From: Treponema sp.
GTDB lineage: Bacteria; Spirochaetota; Spirochaetia; Treponematales; Treponemataceae
Direction: 5' to 3'
Assembly (NCBI GenBank): GCA_024402565.1
Contig: JAKSTM010000006.1
Coordinates: 1 to 64,000, forward strand
DNA length: 64,000 nt
A program made the translations under genes and the position numbers. This document shows positions 1-7,955 of the stretch, piece after piece. The notes beneath the pieces are model-generated. The model saw only the letters and a program-made list of their open reading frames with translations, was not told where the DNA came from and searched no databases. Numbering within the stretch: the first letter of the stretch is position 1; each line of letters begins with the position of its first letter.

Positions 1-95
1 CCATCTTCAAAGCCTGTGCCCGTGCCATGCGCTCGGCTACAGAAATTGATGCCCGCCGTAATGGTGCTATTCCTTCTACAAAAGGTGTAATTTAA
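1..95 (+). CDS. hisB: Imidazoleglycerol-phosphate dehydratase, C-terminal end (partial)
   Basis: Only the last 30 codons are present; the reading frame starts at base 3 and stops at TAA 93-95. The translated tail ends in IPSTKGVI, preceded by FKACARAMRSATEID. This matches the well-known HisB C-terminus (FKAxARAxR...IPSTKGVL), the dehydratase that converts imidazoleglycerol phosphate to imidazoleacetol phosphate in histidine synthesis. The 5' part lies outside the window. The SGNH hydrolase gene begins 3 bases after the stop, so the two are probably co-transcribed. Confidence 0.85.
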   Translation, partial: IFKACARAMRSATEIDARRNGAIPSTKGVI

Positions 96-98
96 TCT

Positions 99-791
99 AT
101 GGCAAAAACAATCGCAGTTTTCGGAGACAGTATTCTTAAAGGAGCCGTAACTGGTTTTTCAGATCATCTTTTTGATGTTCTTGAAGAAAATTCCTTGTCC
201 ATTGCCCAGAAAAAGCTTGGATTCGAACTTCATAATGACTCTGTCTTCGGAAGTGTGATTTCAAAGAGTCAGCGCCGCCTGAACAAGTTTTTTGAAAAAG
301 GCGGAAAAGCTGATATCGTAATCATAGAGTCCGGTGGAAACGACAGTGACTATGACTGGTCTCTTGTTTCTGCTGACCCGGAAAATCCGGAGCTCAAACC
401 GCGTACACCGCTTTCCGACTACCTGCGTATTCTTGACGAAATGGTTCAGACCGCAAAGGCAAACGGCACACGTCCTGTAGTCATGACAACACCAAGCCTT
501 GTGGCCGACCGGTGGTTCAATCACATCTGCCGCGGTCAGAACGAAGAAAACATCAGAAAGTTCCTTGGAGAATGCCCTTCCGACAGACTGGGAAAACTTC
601 ACGAAATGTACAATCTGAATCTTATGGAATACTGCGTTAAGAACAATGTTTTCATGGTAGATATGAGAAAAGCAATTCTGGAAGCCCCTGATTACCGTAC
701 TCTCATGTGTCTTGACGGCATTCATCCGAATCAGGAAGGCTACAGCTACATGGCGACAGTGTGGGAAAAAATCCTTCCCGAAATTCTGTAA
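99..791 (+). CDS. SGNH/GDSL-family hydrolase
   Basis: A 230-residue protein of the SGNH esterase/lipase fold. Block I is FGDSILKG with the likely nucleophile Ser11. The GGND block places Asn81 in the oxyanion hole, and DGIHPN near the C-terminus supplies Asp206 and His209 of the triad. There is no signal peptide, so it is probably cytoplasmic. The substrate cannot be told from sequence; carbohydrate or acyl-ester deacylation is typical of small GDSL proteins. It starts 3 bases after hisB, and the AAAGGTG inside the hisB 3' end can serve as its ribosome binding site, suggesting translational coupling. No link to histidine synthesis is implied. Confidence 0.85.
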   Translation: MAKTIAVFGDSILKGAVTGFSDHLFDVLEENSLSIAQKKLGFELHNDSVFGSVISKSQRRLNKFFEKGGKADIVIIESGGNDSDYDWSLVSADPENPELKPRTPLSDYLRILDEMVQTAKANGTRPVVMTTPSLVADRWFNHICRGQNEENIRKFLGECPSDRLGKLHEMYNLNLMEYCVKNNVFMVDMRKAILEAPDYRTLMCLDGIHPNQEGYSYMATVWEKILPEIL

Positions 792-867
792 AACCAGCTT
801 CACCGATATCTTCTATATATAACATTTCTTTCCAGACACGGAACTATAAATATTCATCCGTTTGGGG

Positions 868-873
868 TATAAT
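868..873 (+). promoter_or_regulatory. Candidate -10 box TATAAT for the 895 gene
   Basis: A perfect TATAAT about 20 bases before the ATG at 895. No convincing -35 box is visible. If used, transcription would start near 880, which excludes the in-frame TTG at 862 as the translation start. Confidence 0.4.
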
Positions 874-894
874 GGAAACTTCAGGAGAACAGGA

Positions 895-2346
895 ATGAAA
901 TTTACCGACATCGAAGAAGCAAGCATTAAATTCCTCAGAAACCGTCTGGAACCTTTTACAGCAGAAGATTTCCGCAAATTCCTGAAATCCTACAAGATGA
1001 AGCTTTCCGTAGAGGAAGTTGAAGATATTCTCTACGCTGCCGACTGGATTTTCAGCCTTAAGGGCGGTTACTTCATTTCCCGGGCCGGCGCCTTTACAAA
1101 CCAGTGGTTCAGTTTCAAACCTACAAAAGAGGAAGTAGAAGCCGGTGCCTTTGTTCCGGGCCACCGCTTTATTCCTTTCATTGACGCTTCAATTTTTCCG
1201 TATCAGGCAACAGTAGTATTTGAAGAGCGTCCGGTGCCTGTTACTTCCATAGACATCAGCTCGAACCTGGCCCTGGACCTGCACGCCTATTTTGGTGAAG
1301 GCTACGATATTCCATACATTCTGAACGACCCTGCAAACTCTGCAGTTTCAATTTCGTCAGTTCAGTACGGACTCCCCTCTTTCATGACTTTAACCGCCTT
1401 TTCACTGCAGCCTTTTGTTGAAAAAGGCTTCCAGCTGGGCGACAGACTTCTCTGCAGGGTCACAAACTGGGATCTTTCCATTATCGAAGCAAGAATCGTA
1501 AAAAATACCAGAACCGGATTCAAAATGAGCCGGGAAGACCTGGAACGGGAAGAATGGTACGAACACTTTGAAGAAGCCCTCGTTACCCGTATGGACAGAT
1601 GGGGGCCGATGGGTTCCATTGAAGACCAGCTTTCCCTGCTTTTCCTGGAAGAACAGCGCACCTTATGTACAGAAAACTGCGGTTCTATTGAAGATTTCCT
1701 GGAACATACATCAAAGATTGATATCGTGAATTTTGGTGTAGAAAGCCGCATCTGGAAATCGGGCGAGACCATTCCTTACAAAGGGCCATGGAACGAAGCC
1801 GAACTCAAAGAAAACCCGATTCCAAGCATCAAATACATGTTCACCGACTACATCATTGATTCATACATCAAGGACAATCTGTTCAAGAACGGTGCAGACG
1901 CAAATGTTGATGAAATTACCGCCAGACTTCTTCCTCCGAACCTTCAGATGGGAAGTTTTGAGAAGAAGTTTATAATGTTGAACTTGGAAAAAAGAATCGA
2001 TATAGTTAAAAATGACTACAACAGATTCAATGACTTCCCTGTTGCAGATCTCAGGCGTAAAATCCTGAACCTCTTCTTCACAATTTCTTCACTTCTGCTG
2101 GATATCGGATACTGCAACTGCCAGATGGAAGACTTCCCGCAGCATGAACTGATTGTTCTGGTACAGATTTTTGAGCATGTAGCCCGTTACCTGTCCCAGA
2201 TTGAAGAATCACCGTCAGCCGCAGCTGATGAAAAGAACGACATTCTGGCTTCCCTGGATGGAATGCTTGAAACATACGACTCTGTAGCTCCACCGCTGCA
2301 AGCCGTCATAAAAAAGAACAAAAAGTTTGAGATAAAGCTTCCTTGA
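895..2346 (+). CDS. Conserved-looking protein of unknown function
   Basis: 483 residues from ATG 895, which has AGGAG just upstream (884-888). An in-frame TTG at 862 lies upstream of a candidate -10 box and is rejected as the start. The protein is soluble and acidic, with no signal peptide or transmembrane segment. Residues 1-60 are helical and hydrophilic; the middle is mixed alpha/beta with many aromatic residues; the end is helical and finishes in a lysine-rich tail (KKNKKFEIKLP). I recognise no family. It stands alone between an SGNH hydrolase and a PTS EIIA domain protein and has codon use like its neighbours, so it is very likely a real gene. Confidence 0.75.
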   Translation: MKFTDIEEASIKFLRNRLEPFTAEDFRKFLKSYKMKLSVEEVEDILYAADWIFSLKGGYFISRAGAFTNQWFSFKPTKEEVEAGAFVPGHRFIPFIDASIFPYQATVVFEERPVPVTSIDISSNLALDLHAYFGEGYDIPYILNDPANSAVSISSVQYGLPSFMTLTAFSLQPFVEKGFQLGDRLLCRVTNWDLSIIEARIVKNTRTGFKMSREDLEREEWYEHFEEALVTRMDRWGPMGSIEDQLSLLFLEEQRTLCTENCGSIEDFLEHTSKIDIVNFGVESRIWKSGETIPYKGPWNEAELKENPIPSIKYMFTDYIIDSYIKDNLFKNGADANVDEITARLLPPNLQMGSFEKKFIMLNLEKRIDIVKNDYNRFNDFPVADLRRKILNLFFTISSLLLDIGYCNCQMEDFPQHELIVLVQIFEHVARYLSQIEESPSAAADEKNDILASLDGMLETYDSVAPPLQAVIKKNKKFEIKLP

Positions 2347-2398
2347 ACGACTCTAATTATTACAGAAAAAGCTCTTATTTCAAAAGGTTGGTTTTATT

Positions 2399-2860
2399 AT
2401 GGAAAATTCTTTCGATATTACACAATTAATTCATCGTGGCGGAGTATATGACGTTGAAGGTACTACTCCTGAAGAAATCTACGATAAAGTAAGCAAAATG
2501 ATAGATTTGCCCGATGGAATGACACCGGAACAGGTGTATAATGCTTTGTGTGCCCGTGAAAAAATTTTAAGCACAGCTGTAGGTAACGGAATTGCTCTTC
2601 CACATGCCCGCAGTCCTATCATGAAAGATGCCGCAGACCAGCGTATCTGCGTTGTTTATCTGAAAGAACCGCTGGATATGCAGGCTCCTGACGAAAGAAA
2701 GGTCAGCGTTATGTTTATCCTTCTTACACATGATTCACAGACACACCTTAAGGTTCTTTCAACACTTGTAGGCCTTTTCCGCAAAGCTTCCTTCAAAAAG
2801 CTTCTGGAAAGCCACGCATCAGAAGCCCAGCTTCTGAATGCAATAAAAGAACTTGATTAG
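2399..2860 (+). CDS. PTS EIIA-type protein (PtsN/fructose family)
   Basis: A 153-residue single-domain protein. The sequence VGNGIALPHAR contains the phosphorylated histidine (His69) in the usual setting of EIIA-Fru/PtsN domains, and ISTAVGNGIALPHA-like context plus LLTHDSQTHLKVLSTLVGLFR is typical of the family. No EIIB or EIIC gene is adjacent. It may therefore act as a regulatory phosphoryl acceptor (PtsN-like) instead of taking part in sugar transport, which is common in spirochaetes; the role here is inferred. The gene is followed by a probable terminator and then transketolase. Confidence 0.85.
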   Translation: MENSFDITQLIHRGGVYDVEGTTPEEIYDKVSKMIDLPDGMTPEQVYNALCAREKILSTAVGNGIALPHARSPIMKDAADQRICVVYLKEPLDMQAPDERKVSVMFILLTHDSQTHLKVLSTLVGLFRKASFKKLLESHASEAQLLNAIKELD

Positions 2861-2885
2861 TGCCGTAAAGAGGCATTAATCTTAC

Positions 2886-2918
2886 GAGCCTGTCAAAGGG
2901 CTCATTTTATTTATTTTT
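2886..2918 (+). terminator. Rho-independent terminator after the EIIA gene
   Basis: GAGCC (2886-2890) pairs with GGCTC (2899-2903) across an 8-base loop and is followed by a T-rich tract. It separates the EIIA gene from tkt. Confidence 0.6.
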
Positions 2919-2955
2919 GGTTTCTATTAATCGACATAAAATAGGAGTTTTTTCT

Positions 2956-4926
2956 ATGGATAAAAAAGGAATCGAAGCAGTAGCACTTTCTATTCGCTCT
3001 CTTTCAATGGATGCCATCCAGAAGGCAAATTCTGGACACCCAGGACTTCCACTTGGTGCAGCAGAAGCTGCCGCCGTACTTTACGGTGAAGTAATGAAAC
3101 ACAATCCTGCCAATTCAAAATGGGCAGACCGCGACCGTTTCGTACTTTCAGCAGGTCACGGATCAATGCTGCTTTACAGTATCCTCCACCTTTCTGGATA
3201 CGATGTAACAATGGACGATATCAAGAACTTCCGTCAGGTTGGTTCACGTTGTCCAGGTCACCCGGAATATGGTGACACAGACGGTGTAGAATGCACTGGT
3301 GGTCCACTCGGACAGGGTGTTTCTATGGCTGTTGGTATGGCTGTAGCAGAATCTATGCTGGCTGCAAAATTCAACACACCAAAACACACAATCGTTGACC
3401 ACTACACATACTCTCTGGTTGGTGAAGGATGTCTTCAGGAAGGTGTTGCTTCTGAAGCCTGTTCTCTGGCTGGAAACCTTAAACTCGGAAAACTCATCGT
3501 ATTCTACGATGAAAACAAAATCTCAATCGACGGATGCACAGACATCACATTTACAGATGACATCGCAAAGCGTTACGAAGCTTACGGATGGCAGGTTCTC
3601 CGCGGAGACATGTACGATGTAGAAGGAATCGCAAAACTGGTAGCAGAAGCTAAAGCTTGCGGAGACAAACCATCTCTCATCATGCTCAAATCTGTAATCG
3701 GTAAAGGTGCTCCAAAACAGAATACAGCTGACGTTCACGGTGCTCCACTTGGTGCAGAAGGAATCGTTGAAGCTAAGAAAACTCTTGGTCTTCCAACAGA
3801 CAAAGATTTCTACGTTGTACCAGAAGCATACAAATTCTTCGAAGACAAAAAAGCAGAATTTGCTAAGCTAGAGTCTGACTGGAATGCAACATTCGATGCT
3901 TGGTCAAAAGAAAATCCTGACCTTGCAAAACTTTGGGATGCTTACCACTCAGACGCTGTAACAGACGAAACAATCAAAGACGTTGAATACAAAGTTGGAG
4001 ACGCATGTGCTACACGTGACGCTTCAGGAAAAGCCCTCAACGTAATCGCTGCTCGTTTTGCTAACCTGGTTGGTGGTTCAGCTGACCTTATGGGACCAAA
4101 CAAAACAGCATTCAAAGCAACAGACAACGGAACATTCAGCCCAGCTAACCGCGCCGGACGCACAATCGAATACGGTATCCGCGAATTCGCAATGTCTGCA
4201 GTTTGTGCAGGTATCTCACTCCATGGTGGACTCCGCCCATTCTGTGCAACATTCCTGGTATTCGCTGACTACCTGCGCCCTTCACTCCGCGTAGTTTCTC
4301 TTATGAAACAGCCGGTTATCTACGTATTCACACACGACTCAATCTACGTTGGTGAAGACGGTCCAACACACCAGCCAATCGAAACAATGTGTTCTCTGCG
4401 CTCAATTCCAGGTGTACAGGCTATCCGTCCTGGTGACCCAGAAGAATCTATGCAGGCTTGGAACATGGCTTACGCTTCAAAAGATCACCCAGTATGTATG
4501 GCTTTCACACGTCAGGCACTTGCAGTTTACGAAAAAGCTGACAAAAACTGGAAAGAAAACATGGCAACTAAGGGTGCTTACGTTGTACAGGAAGGATCAG
4601 CAACTCCTGATGTAACAATCCTGGCTTCTGGTTCAGAAGTAAACATGGCTCTCAAAGCTGCTTCACTTACAAGCGGAAAAACAATCCGTGTTGTTTCAGT
4701 TCCAGACCTCAAAAAATTCGCTGGTCTTTGCGAATGTGAACAGAAAGCTATCATCGGCGATGCAAAACGCGTAGTTTGTACAGAAGCTGGTATCTCTACA
4801 GAATGGCTCCAGTTTGCAAAGAAAGAAGACTGCTTCTGTATCGACCGCTTCGGTACATCAGGCCCAGCAAACAAAGTTGCTGAATACCTCGGATTCACCG
4901 CTGAGGAACTGGCAAAGCGTCTGTAG
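2956..4926 (+). CDS. tkt: Transketolase
   Basis: 656 residues, the usual transketolase length. It transfers two-carbon ketol units in the non-oxidative pentose phosphate pathway using thiamine diphosphate. Visible landmarks are GHPGLPLGAAE, the signature RFVLSAGHGS, GPLGQG, the ThDP-binding GEGCLQEG...FYDENKISIDG segment, and HDSIYVGEDGPTHQPIE in the pyrimidine domain. The ATG at 2956 is chosen because AGGAG lies at 2943-2947; the in-frame TTG at 2917 lacks a site. Base composition is slightly richer in optimal codons than its neighbours, as expected for a highly expressed enzyme. A terminator follows at 5022. Confidence 0.97.
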   Translation: MDKKGIEAVALSIRSLSMDAIQKANSGHPGLPLGAAEAAAVLYGEVMKHNPANSKWADRDRFVLSAGHGSMLLYSILHLSGYDVTMDDIKNFRQVGSRCPGHPEYGDTDGVECTGGPLGQGVSMAVGMAVAESMLAAKFNTPKHTIVDHYTYSLVGEGCLQEGVASEACSLAGNLKLGKLIVFYDENKISIDGCTDITFTDDIAKRYEAYGWQVLRGDMYDVEGIAKLVAEAKACGDKPSLIMLKSVIGKGAPKQNTADVHGAPLGAEGIVEAKKTLGLPTDKDFYVVPEAYKFFEDKKAEFAKLESDWNATFDAWSKENPDLAKLWDAYHSDAVTDETIKDVEYKVGDACATRDASGKALNVIAARFANLVGGSADLMGPNKTAFKATDNGTFSPANRAGRTIEYGIREFAMSAVCAGISLHGGLRPFCATFLVFADYLRPSLRVVSLMKQPVIYVFTHDSIYVGEDGPTHQPIETMCSLRSIPGVQAIRPGDPEESMQAWNMAYASKDHPVCMAFTRQALAVYEKADKNWKENMATKGAYVVQEGSATPDVTILASGSEVNMALKAASLTSGKTIRVVSVPDLKKFAGLCECEQKAIIGDAKRVVCTEAGISTEWLQFAKKEDCFCIDRFGTSGPANKVAEYLGFTAEELAKRL

Positions 4927-4940
4927 ATTTCAGCACTACT

Positions 4941-4986
4941 GCGAGTTTGCGCCAGCAAACTCGGGAAGCAGGCGCAAGCCTGCGAC
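4941..4986. repeat. Dispersed palindromic repeat, family B copy 1
   Basis: Two back-to-back hairpins: CGAGTTTG/CAAACTCG and GCAGGC-GCAA-GCCTGC. The second half (4959-4986) is repeated in opposite orientation at 53948-53975 with only a few changes. Confidence 0.6.
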
Positions 4987-5021
4987 CTAAACGTCTGTAG
5001 ACCAAATTATATAAGCTGACA

Positions 5022-5059
5022 AAAGAGGCTGTCCAAAATGAAGGGCAGCCTCTTTTTTT
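5022..5059 (+). terminator. Rho-independent terminator after tkt
   Basis: AAAGAGGCTG (5022-5031) pairs with CAGCCTCTTT (5046-5055), followed by further Ts. Confidence 0.85.
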
Positions 5060-5143
5060 ATCCCCGAAAAAACCACACCAAAGCGAAATCCCTCCGCCTA
5101 ACAAAATCTCCATCCTCCTTTTACAATTTATTGTGGAGGATTT

Positions 5144-6583
5144 ATGAGAAAATCAAATTTATTAAAACTTACTGGTGCTGCATTTCTTATTTTTGCAGCG
5201 TCATCAAACCTTATTTCTTGCGCCACAAATAAAGTCCAGTCTGAAAAAGGACCGTGGAAACTTGTATGGCAGGATGAGTTCAACGGAAATAAACTGGACC
5301 TGACAAAATGGGATTACCAGACTGGAACCGGAAGCCAGTACGGACTCAACGGATGGGGAAATGATGAACTTGAATACTACACCCCGGAAAATGTTTCCGT
5401 AAAAAAAGGTAATCTTGTTATTGAAGCACGTAAAGAAAATAAAAATGGAATGCCATATACATCAGGTCGTATTCGCACTATGAAAGATGACGGAACAGTT
5501 CTTTACGGAACTACATTCGGACGAATAGAAGCCAGAATGATGCTCCCAGAAGGAAGCGGAATCTGGCCTGCATTCTGGATGCTCCCTGCCTCCACAAAAT
5601 ATGGAGTTTGGGCTTCAAGTGGTGAAATCGACATTATGGAAGCAAAAGGACGCCTTCCAAACCGAACTTACGGCACCGTCCACTTTGGTCAGCCATGGCC
5701 AGGTAACAAATACACAGGAAACATGTACAAATTTCCTGAAGACGAAGATATTACTGACTATCATGTTTATGCATTGGAATGGGAACCAGGCAGCCTGAAA
5801 TGGTTTGTAGATGACAATCTTTTCTACGAAACCAGTAACTGGTATGCAATGGATGATTCAGGAGAAAAAGTGTGGGACTACCCTGCTCCATACGATGAAC
5901 CTTTTTATATTCTTTTTGACCTTGCGATTGGAGGTGCTTACGATGAATACAGAAAACCTTCCGATAGCGATGTTCCATGCCAGATGCTTGTAGACTGGGT
6001 TCGTGTTTATCAAAAAGACTCTTACAACATGAATGTTACACGTCCAATTCCTGAACGTGATGACAAAGCGATTGAATCATATGCCCATGAAGATGGAAAC
6101 TATATTCTTGATTCTGGATTTGAAACAATCAATAAAGAAGGTCTTAAGGACGCACCTGCAGAACGTTTTACCAGTCATATGTGGTACTGCCTGGCATTAC
6201 GTGATTTCAACGGAGATGCGGACGCTTTTGTTGAAAACAAAGAATGTCATGTAAATATCAAAAATGCAGGAACAGAAAATTATTCTATTCAACTTGTGCA
6301 GAACCTGGGAATTGCAAAAGGATTTACCTATGTAATTGAATTTGATGCTAAAGCAGAAACAGAACGTTCTATCGCTGTAAAAATCAGCGGCGATGAAGAT
6401 TCTTCCTGGGCTGTTCACTCAAGTGAATATCACCCATCCCTTGATTCGGATTACAAACACTTCAAATATCGTTTCACCATGGAAAACGACAGTGACGCCA
6501 CCGCACGTCTGGAATTCAACTGTGGTTTAAGTGATGCTGACGTATGGATTAAAAACGTAAGCATTAAAACAGCGGAATTCTAA
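5144..6583 (+). CDS. GH16 endo-beta-glucanase (laminarinase type) lipoprotein
   Basis: 479 residues. The signal peptide ends in the lipobox LISC, so Cys26 is lipidated and the enzyme sits on the membrane or cell surface. Residues about 40-300 are a glycoside hydrolase family 16 domain with GEIDIMEA: Glu161 is the expected nucleophile, Asp163 assists, and Glu166 is the acid/base. The extra Met between D and E (ExDxxE) marks the laminarinase (beta-1,3 or beta-1,3/1,4-glucanase) type and not lichenase. Residues about 330-479 look like a CBM4/9-type beta-sandwich (NYILDSGFE... ending in WIKNVSI). The start has a GGAGG site 4-8 bases upstream. Likely role: trimming cereal beta-glucan or related glucans outside the cell. 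Confidence 0.92.
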   Translation: MRKSNLLKLTGAAFLIFAASSNLISCATNKVQSEKGPWKLVWQDEFNGNKLDLTKWDYQTGTGSQYGLNGWGNDELEYYTPENVSVKKGNLVIEARKENKNGMPYTSGRIRTMKDDGTVLYGTTFGRIEARMMLPEGSGIWPAFWMLPASTKYGVWASSGEIDIMEAKGRLPNRTYGTVHFGQPWPGNKYTGNMYKFPEDEDITDYHVYALEWEPGSLKWFVDDNLFYETSNWYAMDDSGEKVWDYPAPYDEPFYILFDLAIGGAYDEYRKPSDSDVPCQMLVDWVRVYQKDSYNMNVTRPIPERDDKAIESYAHEDGNYILDSGFETINKEGLKDAPAERFTSHMWYCLALRDFNGDADAFVENKECHVNIKNAGTENYSIQLVQNLGIAKGFTYVIEFDAKAETERSIAVKISGDEDSSWAVHSSEYHPSLDSDYKHFKYRFTMENDSDATARLEFNCGLSDADVWIKNVSIKTAEF

Positions 6584-6600
6584 AAATCGAAGCCCAAAAC

Positions 6601-6724
6601 AAAAAGGGCTGTCTCAAAAGTTCAACTTGCGGTGGTTGAGTTTGTCGAAAATGACATTTAGTAAAATGTCATTTCGGCAGGCTCAATGACCACTACAGTC
6701 ATTACTTATTGGACAGCCCTTTTT
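6601..6724. terminator. Bidirectional terminator with a repeat pair nested in its loop
   Basis: Outer arms AAAAAGGGCTGTC (6601-6613) and GACAGCCCTTTTT (6712-6724) are perfect complements and give T-runs on both strands, serving the GH16 gene (+) and the lipoprotein gene (-). The loop carries a second long inverted repeat (6632-6692) from dispersed family A. Confidence 0.75.
6632..6692. repeat. Dispersed repeat family A, inverted pair
   Basis: A left half containing TTGAGTTTGTCGAAA and a right half containing TTTCGGCAGGCTCAA face each other and form a long imperfect hairpin. The core is shared with copies near 21.5, 46.1, 48.5, 50.0 and 53.9 kb. Confidence 0.75.
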
Positions 6725-6752
6725 TGTTTTAAGTATTCAAACTTATGTTCAA

Positions 6753-7781
6753 TTAGTTAGCGTACATCAAAGTACAACCACTTACACCTGCATCCAGATC
6801 ATATGTTATACAGAATGAGATACCTTCGATTGGTGATTCACCAATCACGAGGGATGCATGGATTTCTGCTTTTTCGTAAGCTTTCAGGTTTTCATGAACA
6901 ACATGTCCTTCACCAGGAGTTACGTCGATTTCTTTCCACCATCCTGGAACTGAAGCTGTGTTTTCTACGAAACGAATCTTCAGAGCAGCGATATCGATAG
7001 AAGGTTTTGTATTCCATGTAAGTGTAAGTGTATCACCTGCAATTGGAAGATCTTCACCAAAGATTTTTGTAACATCTACTGTTGCCTGGTAGTGTGTTGG
7101 ATCTGCCAGTGTATTCTGAATTCCGTTTTCCCATGGATATTCTGGTTTCATTTCTACGAAAGCAAGGTCACGTGAAATATCAACTACGAATTCTTTTGGT
7201 TCTGTACGTGCTGGTTTTTCCTCAGGAGGTGTCATACCAATATCAGATTCACAAACACGTTCAAATGTAAATGTAGCAAAACCGTCGTTCTGTTCACCAT
7301 AACCAAGGTTCAGAATGAAGTTCTGTACCATGTTTGCAACAACTGGGAATTCCATATCTACATCAAATGGAACACCTGCTTTAATATCTGTAAAGTACTG
7401 TTCGCTTTCATCTGGATCATAAAGGTTGAGCCAGTAGTTTACTGCAGAAGAGTCATCAGCAATACCAACCATAACTGAATCAAGGTCTTTGTCTGATGTA
7501 ATGCGACCTACGATACGTACTGTGTCTCCATTTTTTACTTTATTTGGTTTAAGAAGCTTAGACCAAGCTGGCTTAGCCTGACGTGTTGACTTTCCAGATT
7601 CACCATACTGTGTATTATCAACGAATGTAATTGAGTCTCCTGTATCAGCAAGATCCAAAACATATGTCATAGGATGTTCAGGAGCTTTAACTCCACCGTC
7701 TTTTTTTGCACCAGAAGATGCACAACCTGCCAGAAGCATAGCTGCTGCTGCAACTCCAGCTAAAATTGATAATTTCTTCAT
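6753..7781 (-). CDS. Lipoprotein of unknown function with two beta-rich domains
   Basis: 342 residues. The signal peptide ends in LLAGC, so Cys20 is lipidated. After a short charged linker come two regions of similar length (about 38-180 and 195-340), joined by a proline-rich linker (PPEEKPARTEP). Both start with a strand followed by a W/Y-rich stretch and read like tandem beta-sandwich, possibly carbohydrate-binding, modules; this is inference from composition only. No catalytic motif is seen. GGAGG lies just upstream of the ATG. It is convergent with the GH16 gene and shares its terminator, so a glycan-related role is possible but unproven. Confidence 0.8.
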   Translation of the reverse strand: MKKLSILAGVAAAAMLLAGCASSGAKKDGGVKAPEHPMTYVLDLADTGDSITFVDNTQYGESGKSTRQAKPAWSKLLKPNKVKNGDTVRIVGRITSDKDLDSVMVGIADDSSAVNYWLNLYDPDESEQYFTDIKAGVPFDVDMEFPVVANMVQNFILNLGYGEQNDGFATFTFERVCESDIGMTPPEEKPARTEPKEFVVDISRDLAFVEMKPEYPWENGIQNTLADPTHYQATVDVTKIFGEDLPIAGDTLTLTWNTKPSIDIAALKIRFVENTASVPGWWKEIDVTPGEGHVVHENLKAYEKAEIHASLVIGESPIEGISFCITYDLDAGVSGCTLMYAN

Positions 7782-7940
7782 AAAAAAACCTCCAAGTTTT
7801 CTTAATTTTATATTAGAAGTGAACTTTAAATAAAAATATTAATTTTTTTTGGTTTGTAACAATTATTTTATTTATTTATAAAAAAAATTTCATATTTTGA
7901 AAAAAATGTCAAAATAATTAGATATTTTGGAGTTTTCTGA

Positions 7941-7946
7941 TATAAT
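7941..7946 (+). promoter_or_regulatory. Candidate -10 box TATAAT very close to the EAL gene start
   Basis: A perfect TATAAT ends 9 bases before the ATG at 7956, predicting a transcript with almost no 5' leader. No Shine-Dalgarno lies in the last 20 bases before the ATG. The -35 region is weak. Confidence 0.4.
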
Positions 7947-7955
7947 ATATACGAT

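Noticed and set aside
862-894. TTG start extending the unknown protein by 11 residues
   Set aside because: It lies upstream of a candidate -10 box, and the ATG at 895 has the ribosome site.
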